Position numbers and translations under genes: made by a program. From the NCBI RefSeq assembly GCF_021134715.1, contig NC_060025.1:1984001-2048000 (forward strand): a DNA stretch of 64,000 bases, in the 5' to 3' direction. Below are positions 44,311 through 57,140 of the stretch, in pieces (positions within the stretch are counted from its first letter, which is position 1; the number at the start of each line of letters is the position of its first letter). Origin of the DNA: Daphnia pulex. Taxonomy: Eukaryota > Arthropoda > Branchiopoda > Diplostraca > Daphniidae. The notes beneath the pieces were generated by a model that searched no databases, was not told the DNA's origin, and saw only the letters and a list, made by a program, of their open reading frames with translations.

Positions 44311-46545
44311 TAGCACCCCAGCCACTCCGCGCTGCTGCAGACCTGGATGTTCTTGAGGAGCTATGGTGGTAGTTGTTTCGCAGGCCTTGTGGAACTCACT
44401 TGACCAGTCTACGTCAATTTAGCCTGTATATGGAAACAAGAAAAACCTGTTTAGCAAATGCACAAAAAGAAGATCAAAACAAAATATGCAACTTTGTGAG
44501 ATGTTGGGCAACTTTCGCTAGGAGAAACATATCGTCACGACTGGTTGCAGTTAACACCATTGATTCATGAGTCGAGAAAAAAACTTCTCGATAAAAGGGG
44601 GTCATATGAAAATCAATCGTGGGCTGTTTTCCAACACAATCGACCAGGATGAAAAACGAGATGCAGATGTCGAGACCGCAATATCAACGAAAGAAAAAAA
44701 AAGATTTCTCTTGTTTTTGACCCAAGGGTAGAAAGCAGACGGGCAACAAATTTTCAATGCGCTTGCGCATTGCCAGTTTTAAGGATATGTTTTAACTTCC
44801 TAACAGGATTTGACAGCTTTGATGCATAACAAACTACTTGTATGACGAAATAACACTACTTACTGGCTTGATCAAAGTTAGATGAATCAACAAATACACA
44901 CACAGCAAATGCCAAGCTGTGTTTTAAAAAGGCACCTTGAATTGTGAGTGTTGCAGGGTGGAAACACACAAAGGGGGAGAAGAACAAAGAGAGCTTTACA
45001 CACACAACCCCTAAAAATCCAACGCTCACACATACACCACGTATACACACTCACACACACACAGACACACTCTAGGGGGTAGTGGATGAGAAACGCTTCA
45101 ACGTTCGTTACTATATGATTCAATCGCGTGTGTGTGTTTCTACAGCTCCGTTCACTTCGGAGTTCAGACTCAGACTGGAAATTTTTCTGTAGCATACACA
45201 GTTACACACCCCAAGTCCCCCAAACCCAAAGAGAAAACCCACGCTATGAAGAGAGCTTTCCCCTATCCGAATCGTTAATGCGTGTCTTTTTCTGTAATAC
45301 TTAGCATTTTTCTGGTGAAACTAATAAATGAACATTTTTCGTATTCATGCAATTAATATTAATTTATCCACATCGAAGATTTTCATTTTAGTTTAATTCT
45401 TTTATTTTTAGATTTTGACTAATTCGATTATTTCTGTACGTTGGTAGAGAGCCATCTAGTAGTCAATCGGTGGAACCTATGAATCATGACGTTCGTGGGT
45501 TTCACTTTGTTGACGCATCAATGAACGATCACGACCTGTCTGATTCATCTGGATTGCATTACGCATATTCTTCAAATTTCTTAGAATAGCTACCTTTTTT
45601 GTTCCAGTTCCGTCTTGCTAAATGGGCAACTTTCAACAGTTTCCTTTGTCAAATCGAAACGCCACCTGTTGGTCAACGAAAAAAAAACGCCCTATAAAAA
45701 TGAGGCGAAAGAAAGTCACACACACACAATGGACAGGGGTGTAATTTATACAACAGACAATAAATGGTTTGCATCGATGAAGAGAAAGAGAGAGAGTTCT
45801 TTTTGGACGCGTGATTATATCATGGTGGTAATGAGTTTTTCAGTATTTTATTTTCTTCTCGGGAGCTTTCACTTGGTGCGGCCTACCCACCGTTTCCCCC
45901 GATCGCCGTTCTTGCGTGTACCGTACCAGCAGTAGGTTTCTCCGCATCTGTTGCGCGACTGTGATTTTTCATTTTGGGCGTATTTGTTTTATTATTATTT
46001 GGTGAGGAGACATTAGTAGTTTCTGTAGACTTGTTGGTGGTAGACGCTCTGTAACATCGGTGGCTTTAATTCTTTAAATTGAAGCCATCATTTTTCCTTT
46101 CGTGTCGGACGTGTCGGATCGTCAACAATAATTAGGCGATCCGACGCTAGGTTTGCTGCTGTCGTCTATGTGTATGTGTTTCTTTTGCCACCCGAAACTA
46201 AAAAGGACTGCCCTTAAAAGGCGACAAACAAAGGTAGCAAGAGAGTGAAACAGTAAAACACTTGTGTAATCTTTTGAAAGTCTTGTTAAGTATAGTAATC
46301 CAGCTTGACTGAAACAGATAGCGAATCTGTAGGGAGGGGTTGCAATTTTTAAATATTATTCGTCGTATCTGACTGTCAGTCGTACGTTGTGTTTCTACTC
46401 TAGCACACAGCAGTCTACAAACACACACACACAAGTCCATAGTCACACAACTACCTACTGTTTACGTGCCTTCTGCCCAGAATGTGCCGTTGATCGAAAA
46501 GGATTCTCAATGAGAGCATGTGTATGCTAGCTAAGAGCGATCTAG
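44311..46545. other. shared 5' region of nemo and Slingshot
   Basis: Divergent upstream interval of about 2.2 kb. It should contain both promoters and any untranslated first exons. A (CA)n tract is at about 45046-45062. No TATA box or coding region that I trust is visible; the short frames lack similarity. Confidence 0.5.
45046..45062 (+). repeat. (CA)n microsatellite
   Basis: CA units visible in a longer CA-rich region (about 44995-45070). Confidence 0.75.
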
Positions 46546-49500
46546 ATGGTGGTGATGGCTGCATACCCCCAACATACTCTCAATGTTAATAGTGAAGATG
46601 TGGCCTCTCCAGGAGGCACAATCAAGAAAACTGACCTTCAGCAACATCTTCAGGTATGTCTTTGTATTGAATTTTTAAATACAAGAATTCATGTCATGGT
46701 TTTTCGTTTCTTTTTCAGTTTATGTTTGCACTGCTTCCACAAGACCATGTCTTGAAGGAAGTAGTCCGACTGGAGTCAACCCATCCAGGAAGGATTCGCT
46801 ACCTAGCAGTTGTTGCTTGTGCCGGAAGTCTGCCTGAGGAAGAGGAAGAAGCCTGTGGTAAGCCACTTTTGATCAAATATTTTCTTTTCCAATTTATGAA
46901 TACATGTTTCAACTAAATTTTTATGATTCTAGTTCTTGGCTTTGACTGGATAGGAGAAAAAACAACATTGGGTCTGGTGCTGTGCATCTATGCAGATGCA
47001 GGACTGACACTAGATGGCGATGGCGGTTTCAGTTTATGCTCCGGTGGTAGCCAACATGTTTTTAAGCCAGTCAGTGTTCACGTTTTATGGGCCGTCATCC
47101 AAAGTCTGCACAAGGCATGCGACCGGGCTCAAAAGTACAATCATTATCCCGGGGGAGGAACTCACAGATGGGTTGAATCCTATCGCATCACTTCGGATCG
47201 GTCCAGTCTGAATGAGTGGAACTACTTGCCGGACGTGGAGTCAAGGCGGCCGCCATCTCCACAGGATCAGAAAGCGGATCGCGAACGACTAATTCGCTCG
47301 ACTCTCAAAGAAGTGATGATGACATTAGATCTAGATGACGTCACGTCTGTAGACATTCGTCGCCGAGTGGAGGAGGAATTGCAGATGGATCTGACAGACC
47401 AAAAGTCTTTCCTTGATACAGAAATGCTCACTATTCTGGGCCAAATGGATGGAGCCAGTCGAATATTCGACGACCTCTTTCTTGGCTCGGAATGGAACGC
47501 GTCAAATTTGGAGGAGCTCGAGCGCAACGGAATTGGGCACATCCTCAACGTGACACGCGAGATTGATAACTTTTTTCCCGATCAGTTTGATTACCTGAAC
47601 ATCCGAGTGTACGACGATGAAGCCACCGAGCTGCTCAAACACTGGGATCGGACATTCAAGTATATCAGACGAGCTGTGGAAGATGGATCTAAGGTGCTTG
47701 TCCACTGCAAAATGGGAGTCAGTCGGTCCGCTTCAGTCGTCATAGCCTACGCAATGAAAGTACGACATTGGGACCTACCTCAAGCCTTGAAGCATGTTAA
47801 AGATAGACGAGCTTGCGTAAAACCCAACGCTAGTTTCATGCAGCAATTGGAGATTTACGCCGGAATACTGGACGCATCCCGACAGCGTCACAACAAACTT
47901 TGGCGATCCAAGTCGGAGACTAATCTTGCCGCCAAAGTAGTAGGGTCAATACATCCTGTTCGGCGGCTGATGACTTCGCAGGATAAAGAACAAAAACAGC
48001 AACAGTCGGGTAGTGCCACAGGATCGAGCGTTCCAAACTCACCCACCAGACAGCAACAGAAGCAGATCAGTGTGATAACGGAATTGCTGGTCGATTCCGT
48101 CGACCAACAACAAGAACAACCAGACGAAAAGGATTCGCCAATGGACACGCTGGATATACTGGAAGGAGATCTTGGCCGTCCAAAGTCATGGTCACCTGAT
48201 GACAGTTTGGCTGAAACTTTTTTCCCTTCTCAGCCAGAAGCTTCTGAAACTGAGCTACAAGAATCGACGGCCAACCGAACCGTCTGCGTCAGTCTTCGAG
48301 TACCTTGCTCCAATGGCCGAACGTACAGCGTATCGCAAAATCGAGCTGTTAAACTGGAATCCAGTCCACCGCCACCACCTCCACCACCCCCAGCGAATTT
48401 CTTCTTCGAACCATCGGAATTAAGCTTAAATTTTGATTCGGTCGAGTCTTTTAATGGAGTCGTATTAGAAGTTCCAGGCGAATCCAGTACAGATCCGGAT
48501 GCATCACCACTGCCAGAGCATTTTACCAGTCTACCGCGTGTCGGAAGTGTCAAGGACCGTATCTACGAACTGGAAGCCGCCTCAGTTCTTCCAGGAACGC
48601 CCGTTCCAACCAGTCGTCCAACAGGTCTTGTTCTGAATATGAAAAATCCGTGGCAATTTGGAAGCAACAGTCCCCAGGCTGATCCGGTTGTTGCGGACGT
48701 TTTATCGATGATGCCAGGTGTCCAATCGAAACCAGTGCCTACCACTTCTAGTGTTACCAGTGCTCGCAAACGACCAGAACAAGAAGTCAAAATTTCGGAT
48801 GTCTTTTCAGATCGTGTCGATCGTGTGTTTGAGCGCGAAGAAAGACGCCAGTCGGATGGATCTATTCCACGCGAATCGCCTCTACGACAGCGATCATGGG
48901 GCGCTACCGAGACTCGATCTCGAGCTGTCCCTGTAACGAATAACACAAACTCCGATTCACCATCGAGAATGCCCAGTTACTCCAGCGACCCGTCACTTCC
49001 AACAATCCCGTCCGAAGAACAACAGGATTCTTCGCTTCCAAACGAATGCAGCCGAGGTTTAGTGCGGATGCAACGAGAAGCGCTGGAAAAAGCCAACAAC
49101 GGACATCAGCAACCACAGCAACAACGAAGAAGTTTGCCGGAAGAATCCGTTTCTAACGCTCTGTTGTTGAGCAGGAGCATCTCCGACACTGCCGAAACAT
49201 CGACTGAAGGCATCAGCGTTATGCGGTTGCGGAAAGCTCTAGAAGCCAAAGCTACTTGCCCTCTGACCGGATCTTTCGCTCCCCCTCAATCTGTTTTAGC
49301 TGCGCTAGCTGCGGCTTCGTCACAAAGCACCCAGACCAGTCCAACTCGGCAAAGGCCGGCTGCTGGAAGAGAAAGACTCCGCAAACGTAGCCTCAGCCTT
49401 GAGCGGATGACCTACTCTCCTGGTAATATATAGTGTGCCTTACTTGATGCATGACTCAGATGTGATAATCAGTTTTCTCTTGGCAGTTCAAGGACCTCAA

Positions 49501-49851
49501 GATTGGAACAGTGCAGCCCAAGCAGCGGCCGAAGAGGTGGATCTGAATGTCAAACTTCTTGTGGGCTTGTTTGAAACACCACACCGACCTGTGAAGAAGA
49601 TGGACCGACCTCGCGGATGGTCCGAGAGTAGCCTGCACACTCCCAGTTACAAGCCTAGTAATAACGTCCCGCAGCGCCGTTCTTTAGCCGCAAAACCCCC
49701 TGTCCCGAACGATCCTTTCATCCCCATGGCTCAATCACCTCGCCCGGCCGTCAAAGAGCGGAAACTTTATGGTAAGACGCACCCGCTTGATCGTCTGACA
49801 GCTGGCGCCCGCCAACAGAAGCTCGCACAACCTGTTTTTGGTACCATGTGA
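46546..49851 (+). CDS. ssh: Slingshot cofilin phosphatase
   Basis: Four exons (46546-46653, 46719-46857, 46933-49422, 49487-49851) encode 1033 residues. The Slingshot N-terminal domain is clear: LQQHLQFMFALL, VVRLESTHPGRIRYLAVV, LDGDGGFSLCS and HVFKPVSVHVLWAVIQSLHKAC. The DEK-like segment (LIRSTLKEVMMTLDL) comes next. The dual-specificity phosphatase domain begins IFDDLFLGSEWNASNLEELE and has the active site HCKMGVSRSASVVIAYAMK with the nucleophilic Cys at about residue 341, then ILDASRQRHNKLWR. The long tail is Ser/Pro/Gln-rich and presumably disordered. Slingshot dephosphorylates and activates cofilin, promoting actin turnover. The start is uncertain: vertebrate SSH has a longer N-terminus, so an additional upstream exon may exist; ATG 46555 is also possible. 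Confidence 0.94.
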
Positions 49852-50286
49852 CCCCCCTGTCCGGTCTGCCGCGCCATTCTATTTTTTTCATCCGAGCCCC
49901 TTTTTCCCTTACCCCTTTTTTTGTGTTTATTTTAACCTTATTATTTAAAAATTTGCATACAAACAAAAAAAATTCGTTTCAAAACATCTGGCAAGTCCAG
50001 GTGATGTGATATGATCCTCTTATCTTCTTTCCCCTTTTCTTGCTAGTCAACCCTGCCTCCCTCTCTATCCTGTCTTTAACTCGTCTCTTCGCTATTCAAT
50101 TTTTTGTTTAAATTTCATCGAGATTAATTTCGCCAGTTTTTTTTTCACTTACCGCGCTGTCTGTGTGTGCATTATTATATATATAAATATTGAAGGGTAT
50201 TGTCTTGTTGTAAAATAACGAAATAAATCATCCAATACATTGAACGGATTTTCAAATGAAAAGTGTGTGTCTCCTCTTTATTTGTT
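49852..50286. other. overlapping 3' ends of Slingshot and TYW4
   Basis: 435 bp between the two stop codons. Slingshot has AATAAA at 50222-50227. TYW4 has a minus-strand AATAAA at 50282-50277, five bases beyond its own stop. Nearly the whole interval is therefore Slingshot 3' UTR. Confidence 0.65.
50277..50282 (-). terminator. polyadenylation signal of TYW4
   Basis: Canonical AATAAA read on the minus strand, directly after the TYW4 stop codon, implying a 3' UTR of only a few tens of bases. Confidence 0.6.
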
Positions 50287-52626
50287 TTACACTTCCAATT
50301 CAACAATGACGCCATTCAAGTGAGTACCAAATGAGAAACAGGGACTACCACCACCCCAGCAGAGAATTTTCGTGTCTTCATTCTCTTCAATCAATTGAGC
50401 ATTGAAGCTGGCGAGAATCACCGGTTGCGCAATGTCTTGAACCTTTTTAAAAAAGAAAGAATTAAATTTCAATTGAGAAAATTCCAATTTTAAAAGGTGT
50501 GAGGCATTCTTACAGGCAGAGAATATTCGACACACGTCCAACTTTGTAAATCGATGACGCAAACGCCAGGTGAGCTTGGGTGGCAGGTGGAAATTCCTCC
50601 AACGAGAATCATTCGATTGTCAGTCGTGACGAGAGCCTGGTGGGAATAACGAGGAATAGGTGATGGTCCACTCCATACGGGTTCCCTCCATTCTTGGCTG
50701 CAACTCGTATTCGAAACGAGAAGTGTGGGCTGGCAAGCCATTTCCGATTTATTTAATCCTCCAGAGATAACAATCAAATCTTTCCAATATGACGCAACAG
50801 CGGAATGGCGGCCGGATGGCAGTGACAGGAAAGGCTCCCATTTGACGGATGGCGTTTTAGTTCCTGACTGGAGAAGAACCCGCATCACCCAACAGTCATT
50901 TAAAAGATTGTTTTGTCGACCACAACCGCCGCAAATGAAAATGCTGCACGGCGCAATGATGGATGAGGCATGACGCCAGCGAGGCTCAGGCCATCCGTTT
51001 TCGGGCTGTCCGTCCAGCCATTCGATTTCATTTCTTTCCGTGTCAATGAAGCCCAAATCACCCAAAGCCATGGCAGGGTGTGTCCTCCCACCATAGACAA
51101 TAAGCCTGGACTGCATGAAGTGAAGTGAATGATACATTCTTGCCAATCTTTTGTCTTTTAATCTGGATTCGATTGTCCCATCCCGGCGAGCAAGGATCAA
51201 GTCATCTAATCTTCCGTGCCCTTGTGGCCGCGCACCAAATCCACCCACTATCCAAATGCCAATAGAATTGGCGCATCCAGCTTGTCCATAACGTTGGATC
51301 GGGGACTTGAAAAGTTGCCAACTTTTTAGACTAGTAGTATCAAACACGTGATCTTTGGTTTCCTGATCTTTGACTGGAAGTGGTGTCTTACAATTTCCTG
51401 GAAAAAAGTTACGAATCAAGATTTGTATTGGTTAATGTTGTAAACTGAAATAAACCTTTGGCCGCCGTTAGTATGATGTAATGTGAACACTTTTCATTGA
51501 AACCTTCATACTCATCGAACGTTTCTAGTTTTCTCATACGTTCCAGCTCATCAGACGGCACAAGTTTATGGACAAATTCATTGATATCGTAAACTTCACA
51601 AGAAGTCCAGCCCTAAAAATTGAAAATTAGCTTTCATTCTATAAAAATGAAAAAAATTCGTAAAAAGTAAAAACCTTATGAAGATAACGATTTTGTTGGG
51701 TTTCGTGGTCAGGATAAACCGGTAGGCTTAGTAAGGGTATGCTTAGTTGGATGAAATGCTGTTGCATCACTCTTCCGAAACCGTCGTTTGGTCTAATCTG
51801 CTCATAGACTGCAAAAACTGCGTTCGGGAACGTGGTCCCGCACCACTCAATCAGTTTGCTAGAGCTGTCGGGGAAATTTTCTATTTAATGACTTTCAAAT
51901 GAATTATTCAATCAGGTATACCTGCATTCATCCATGTATGTGATGGCACATTCAGAGATGAATAATGTGGGATCTGAGGGACTCAGCAATAGTTCTTCAA
52001 ACAGCAGCTTTGTGAGTGATGGAAGATTCCTTAAATCAGCTGCCACAAGCTGGTAGGCATCCTTTTCTGCAGCTAGCTCTGCACAATAAGGGTGATTCTT
52101 GATTAATTGCCATTTCTTAGTGACAACATCTTGGAAATCAATTTCGACATACTGGCATTGAGTGTGTCCTTGTTGCCTCAATGTAAAGTAGGAATCATCA
52201 AAACCAGCTCCAAAGGAGATTATCTGCAGAATATCAAATGGCACTAGTAAAGCTGCTCAAGTGAGAAATTCAAAGGCTTCTGTTTATGATACCTGACACT
52301 TTGGATGTTGAGACAGGAACCTGTCAAAAATGTAATGCATAGCTTTGGCCCTAACATAATATCCTCGATGAATAAGAGATGATCTCTTGACTGGTTTTTG
52401 GGCGAAACAAGAAATAAATAAGTCTTTATAATAACCAGCTGTGATTGCTGACAATTTTGAAGCAATACTCCAATCATTTGAGCCTTGGACCTGATTACGA
52501 TGTACGAGCAATAAAAAAAACATAAGGCTCTGTTGACAGCAATAGCCGGCAGTCAAATGGCACTAGAGTGCGGTAAAGTGAAAAGTTTCACGGTTAATTT
52601 ACCTGTACATCAGAAGAGGAACTCAT
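50287..52626 (-). CDS. LCMT2: tRNA wybutosine-synthesizing protein 4 (LCMT2)
   Basis: Seven exons (52626-52603, 52490-52293, 52223-51922, 51864-51675, 51612-51456, 51397-50514, 50442-50287) encode 636 residues. The N-terminal half is a leucine carboxyl methyltransferase-type SAM domain: INRGYYVRAKA-like sequence (IHRGYYVRAKAMHYIFDRFL), the SAM loop IISFGAGFDDSYFTL, YVEIDFQDVVTKKW, then FISECAITYMDECSSSKLIEW. The C-terminal half is a Kelch-type beta-propeller with repeated glycine pairs (GIWIVGGFGARP, RLIVYGGRTHP, IFICGGCGRQN, MILVGGIS). This fusion is diagnostic of TYW4, which methylates and methoxycarbonylates the side chain of wybutosine at position 37 of tRNA-Phe. Single-domain LCMT1 lacks the Kelch part. 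Confidence 0.93.
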
Positions 52627-53438
52627 TCTTGTTACACACAACAGTTGTAGTTTTCCTACCAGTACTACAGCTGTTGGAGTAATCAAAAGTACCGTTGATC
52701 CCGGTTCTCATCGGTTCGAGCGAGAATTTTTACTTTGAGAGGTTATTTTTCAAGTTTCACAAGATACGGGTAGGAACAAGCCGAAGCCCCTGTTAAATTT
52801 CCTTCCGCAAAGAAACACACCACTGCCATCAACACTGATCTGCACCAAGCGGTATAAATTTGAATTACATGTTCAACAAGGTAAATTTTCCCGAGTCTTT
52901 CTCCTAGAATCCGCTCTTTGATTAAAACTATGTTGATTTCTAAGATACTTGTCAAAAATTGCAATTAAAAGTTGAAAAACTCTTGCCCACACACTTTAAT
53001 CCCAGATTAAGTTGTGATGGTCTATGGATAGATGGCAGACAAACGAAGATGGTCGACTCGTTCATTGGCCAATCGGGAATCAAAGGGGAGGGGCTCATGG
53101 TTTTCGTTGTTAGCATCGTTACGTGTAAAATTTCAACGGGGAGTTGACGTAACAATATCTAGTACCTGTTTCGTGCGGAGTTTTGTTGAAGCTGGCAACT
53201 ACGAAAAGATGGTTGCTGTTGCAGAATTCTAACCCAAAGATGGAGTAGTAGTTATTGCAGATGTGTCAAAAACCATAGCCAGATAGCCCGACTTAAATAT
53301 TAAACACTCGATCAACATTTTCGGGCGGCGTCTTGATTTATTTGTGTATTCAATCGCCGAAAAGCAGCAGTTTCTTCAAGTGAAGTTTGACCAAGAAATA
53401 GCCCCCGTCTGCCGCTCCTCGAGGAGAGGACAATGAGA
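52627..53438. other. divergent promoter region of TYW4 and Lis-1
   Basis: About 0.8 kb between head-to-head genes. It probably holds both promoters. No TATA box is obvious and the frames are short. Confidence 0.5.
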
Positions 53439-55258
53439 ATGGTGTTGTCACAGCGCCAAAAAGAAGAATTGTGTGTTATTAAAAATTTAGGTATTTGGAG
53501 CTGATTGGTTTCTTACAGACTCAATTTTGTCTTACAGGAATAGAGCAATTGCTGACTACTTACTATCCAGCGGCCATGTAGACTCACTTGAAGCATTTAA
53601 GAGAGAAGCAGACATTAGTGGAGATGTTGACAAAAAGTACACTGGGTTGCTGGAAAAGAAGTGGACTTCTGTTGTCAGGCTTCAGAAACGGGTACCTAAC
53701 TTTACACAGTGGTTGTTGTTTAATTATTTAATAACACGCTTTTACCTTTTATATTTTGCAGGTGATGGAGCTAGAAGCCAAATTGGCTGAAGCTGAGAAA
53801 GAATTCATTGCTGGGGCCCCAACGAGGGAAAAGCGGAGCCCCACAGAATGGATTCCCAGAGCTCCAGAGAAGTACATTTTGTCTGGTCATCGAGCACCAG
53901 TTACCAAGGTAACATTTGCAACAACAACATTATTATTCTGAAGTAAGATGGAAGCAGTGCTAATTTGCATGACAAATTTTTGACAGGTGGTGTTTCATCC
54001 TGTATTTAGTGTTTTCGTCTCAGCAAGCGAAGACGCCACTATCAAATTATGGGATTTCGAAACGGGTGACTTTGAACGTACGCTCAAGGGCCACACTGAC
54101 TCGGTGCAAGACGTAACCTTTGACTCGAACGGGAAAATGCTTGGTAAATATATTACGCAACCAACAAGTACGACGAGATAAAATTTGCGAAATCATGTTT
54201 TTCGTTTTGCAGCTTCTTGCAGTGCAGACATGTCGGTCAAGTTGTGGGATTTCAACACGTTCGAGTGCACCAAAACGTTGCAGGGTCATGACCATAACGT
54301 TAGCAGCGTCACCTTCCTACCTACGGGCGATTTTCTCGTCTCGTCCAGTCGTGATAAAACCATAAAAATCTGGGAAGTGGCAACCGGGTAAGTGTTGATT
54401 CATTCACACCTCAATTTGTGCAGTGTTGGACTTTGTCTTTTGGATGTACATCCATTACCGAAACATTTCTCAATATGGTCAGGTATTGCGTCAAGACTCT
54501 TTCGGGACACCGAGAGTGGGTGCGGCAGATCAGAGTATCACCCGACGGTCTTTTACTCGCCTCTTGTTCCAACGACCAAACCGTCCGCATTTGGCTTCTC
54601 TCCTCCAAGGAATGCAAGGTATTTCATCCGCCCAGTAGTTTTTTTTTTTATTATTATTTTCCGTTTCGCTCATGTCACATACAAAGAAATTGATTTCTTC
54701 CTGCGATAATCTTCAGATGGAGATGCGAGAGCACGAGCACGTAGTCGAATGTGTTGCCTGGGCGCCCGAGTCTGCTACGGCAGCTATTCAAGAGGCCACA
54801 GCTTTGGCTGCCTCTTCTTCCAACTCGGCACCCACTGAGAACCATAAAAAATCCAATCTCACGGGCCCCTTCTTGGCATCCGGCTCTCGAGATAAATCCA
54901 TCAAGATCTGGGATGTATCTACTGGCCTGTGCGTTCTAACTCTGACCGGGCACGACAATTGGGTGCGCGGCCTGGTATTCCACACGGGTGGCAAGTACTT
55001 GCTAAGTGCCGCTGACGACAAGACGCTTCGCGTTTGGGATCTGCGTCACAGGCGGTGCCTCAAAACCCTCGAAGCTCACCAGCACTTTTGCACGTCTCTG
55101 GGTGCGTATCGGAACATCTTGATATTTTTATTCCAACGTGTCTTTTCTCGCACTTTATTGATTACCGATTTTCTCTTCGGACAGATCTCCACCGTACGGC
55201 GCCCTACGTAGTGACGGGCAGTGTCGATCAGACGGTCAAAGTCTGGGAATGTCGCTGA
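53439..55258 (+). CDS. Lis-1: Lis-1 (PAFAH1B1), dynein regulator
   Basis: Eight exons (53439-53470, 53538-53691, 53762-53908, 53987-54143, 54213-54387, 54483-54618, 54717-55101, 55185-55258) give 419 residues, against 410 in human. The start [20 protein letters not shown] is the conserved LisH N-terminus; another in-frame ATG lies two codons upstream at 53433. A short coiled coil ([17 protein letters not shown]) follows, then seven WD40 repeats with [53 protein letters not shown] and the terminal VKVWECR. Lis-1 binds dynein with NudE/Ndel and controls microtubule motility, nuclear migration and cell division. The loop between WD5 strands ([20 protein letters not shown]) is longer than in vertebrates. 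Confidence 0.97.
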
Positions 55259-57140
55259 AGAAGGATCGAGATAGAAAGAACACGAGGAAGAAAATTACCA
55301 GACGTTAACATAACAACAAAAAGGATAATACCGATAAAACCAGAAAAAAAAGCTATCAAACTAATGCGGATTATTTCGTTAGAACCCTTAAACAATCATT
55401 TTTTTTTCTTTGTTATTTTTTCGCCTCTTAAACAACTCAAAAAGTAAAAAAACAACAACAACATATTTTGGCACTTCTTCTAATTCTTCAGTGAAAATGT
55501 AAAAATCCTTCCTTCTGTATTCCCTCACAACCCCAATTTTTTTTTTTTTTTGCAGCATAAAGCCGGGCAGGGCGCGGTGTTCCCACAGTGTGCCATTGTT
55601 GGTTCTATTTCAAAACAAACAAAAAAAAAATGAAAAACAAAAGCAACAAAAAAAAAAACACAAGAGAAATGAAAAAATTTGGAAAGAATAATATCTTACC
55701 ACCCTCAAAATAGCAGCAGCAGAGATCGATTCAGAGTGGATTTTTTTTTTTGGGTTTCATTCATGCTTGAAAGCTGACGCACTTGTATCCTCTCTCGAAT
55801 AACGGCGCACTATACATCTTCTCGAAAAAAAACAACAACATAATGTCCTACAGCCTTTTTGAATAGGTAAAGAAGAAGAAAAAGCTTATGTTTTATTTTC
55901 ATTCCTCTCTTCCGCGCTCCAGTTTGTTTTGTTTGTAATTTTTCCTTTCTTTTTTTCACATCTGGGCCTGTACATGTTTCTCTCATCAAACGAAAAAAAA
56001 AAGAAAACAGACTCATCAAAGTTGGATTATTTTCCATCTTTTTTTTTCTCTATCTAAATAATTTTGTGTAGTCTTTTGCAGCACACGGAGGGGATAATGG
56101 GAAAAAGTTCTTTCTTTCGATCTTTTTCAATTCGCTCATTGTCATGCCATCATCATTTGTTAAACGTGTAAAAATCACGAAACTATTTTATAATCTTTTT
56201 TTTTTCCCTTTTATTTGGGTTGTAGTTAATGTTTTTCCTTCTTCTCAGAAAAAAAATTCCCCGGTTGTATTTTTTGTTCTAATTCTCACTTTAGGTGCCT
56301 CTATGAAGAAAAAAAAAATTACCTTTTCATTTATTTTTTTTTTTTTTCTCCCTTCCAGATCCTTGAACCTGCCTTTTGCCCTTTCTCCTCGATCCCTTAC
56401 TTAATTATTATAACTATATAATGATTATTATTTTGTGGTTTTTAAAAATTGTTTAGTTATTATCTCATTTTTTCTCTGAAAATCCAAATTTCGAATCCCA
56501 AACATTTTTTTTTTGTTGTTGCTGCTGCTGTTGCTGTATCGGCAATACATCCACCGTGTGGCACTGGTGTCGATAACGAGATTGAAGAACGAACGACACG
56601 AAATTTCAAAAACACTCGACGACCTGCTACCCCCCACACAGCGGGATGGCGTCATTAATTTTGTTTTATTCCATTATTATTATTATAGGTCGATTGGCAT
56701 GTTGGCGAGGTTTTTAATTTTAAAAAGAAAAATGAAAGTTAATACCATCAAATCAAAAAGGGGCAGTGGATGGTTACGTGACCGGATATGAAATACATTC
56801 GCGTTTCCCATGGAAGCGCCAAGTCTTCGTCACCGTGGAGTTTAACAGCGCACGTGCGCACGTAGCAGAGACAACTCCCGCAGGATCGATAAGCTCCTCC
56901 TCCTTTTTCACATTGACTTGATTTCACTTGATCCTTCTTTGCCAAGTAAAAACCCTCAGCTCGAGATCTTTCCATTTTCGTCCCTTATTGAAGAAGAAGA
57001 AGAAGACGAGGAGAAGAGAAAAGAACAACAGAAAAGGGCAAACAACCAACGCGTTGGCCAGCCAGACGTTCGCCGCAACTCAACGTAAACGGCCACGCCG
57101 CTCCGCACCGCTTTTCACATCGAGAACAACATCTGCATTC
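55259..57140. other. Lis-1 3' UTR and upstream region of the next gene
   Basis: About 1.9 kb dominated by A and T homopolymers up to about 15 bases, with a (GAA)n tract around 56989-57006. No credible gene. The part immediately before 57141 is purine-rich and may be 5' UTR of the transcobalamin-like gene. Confidence 0.5.
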
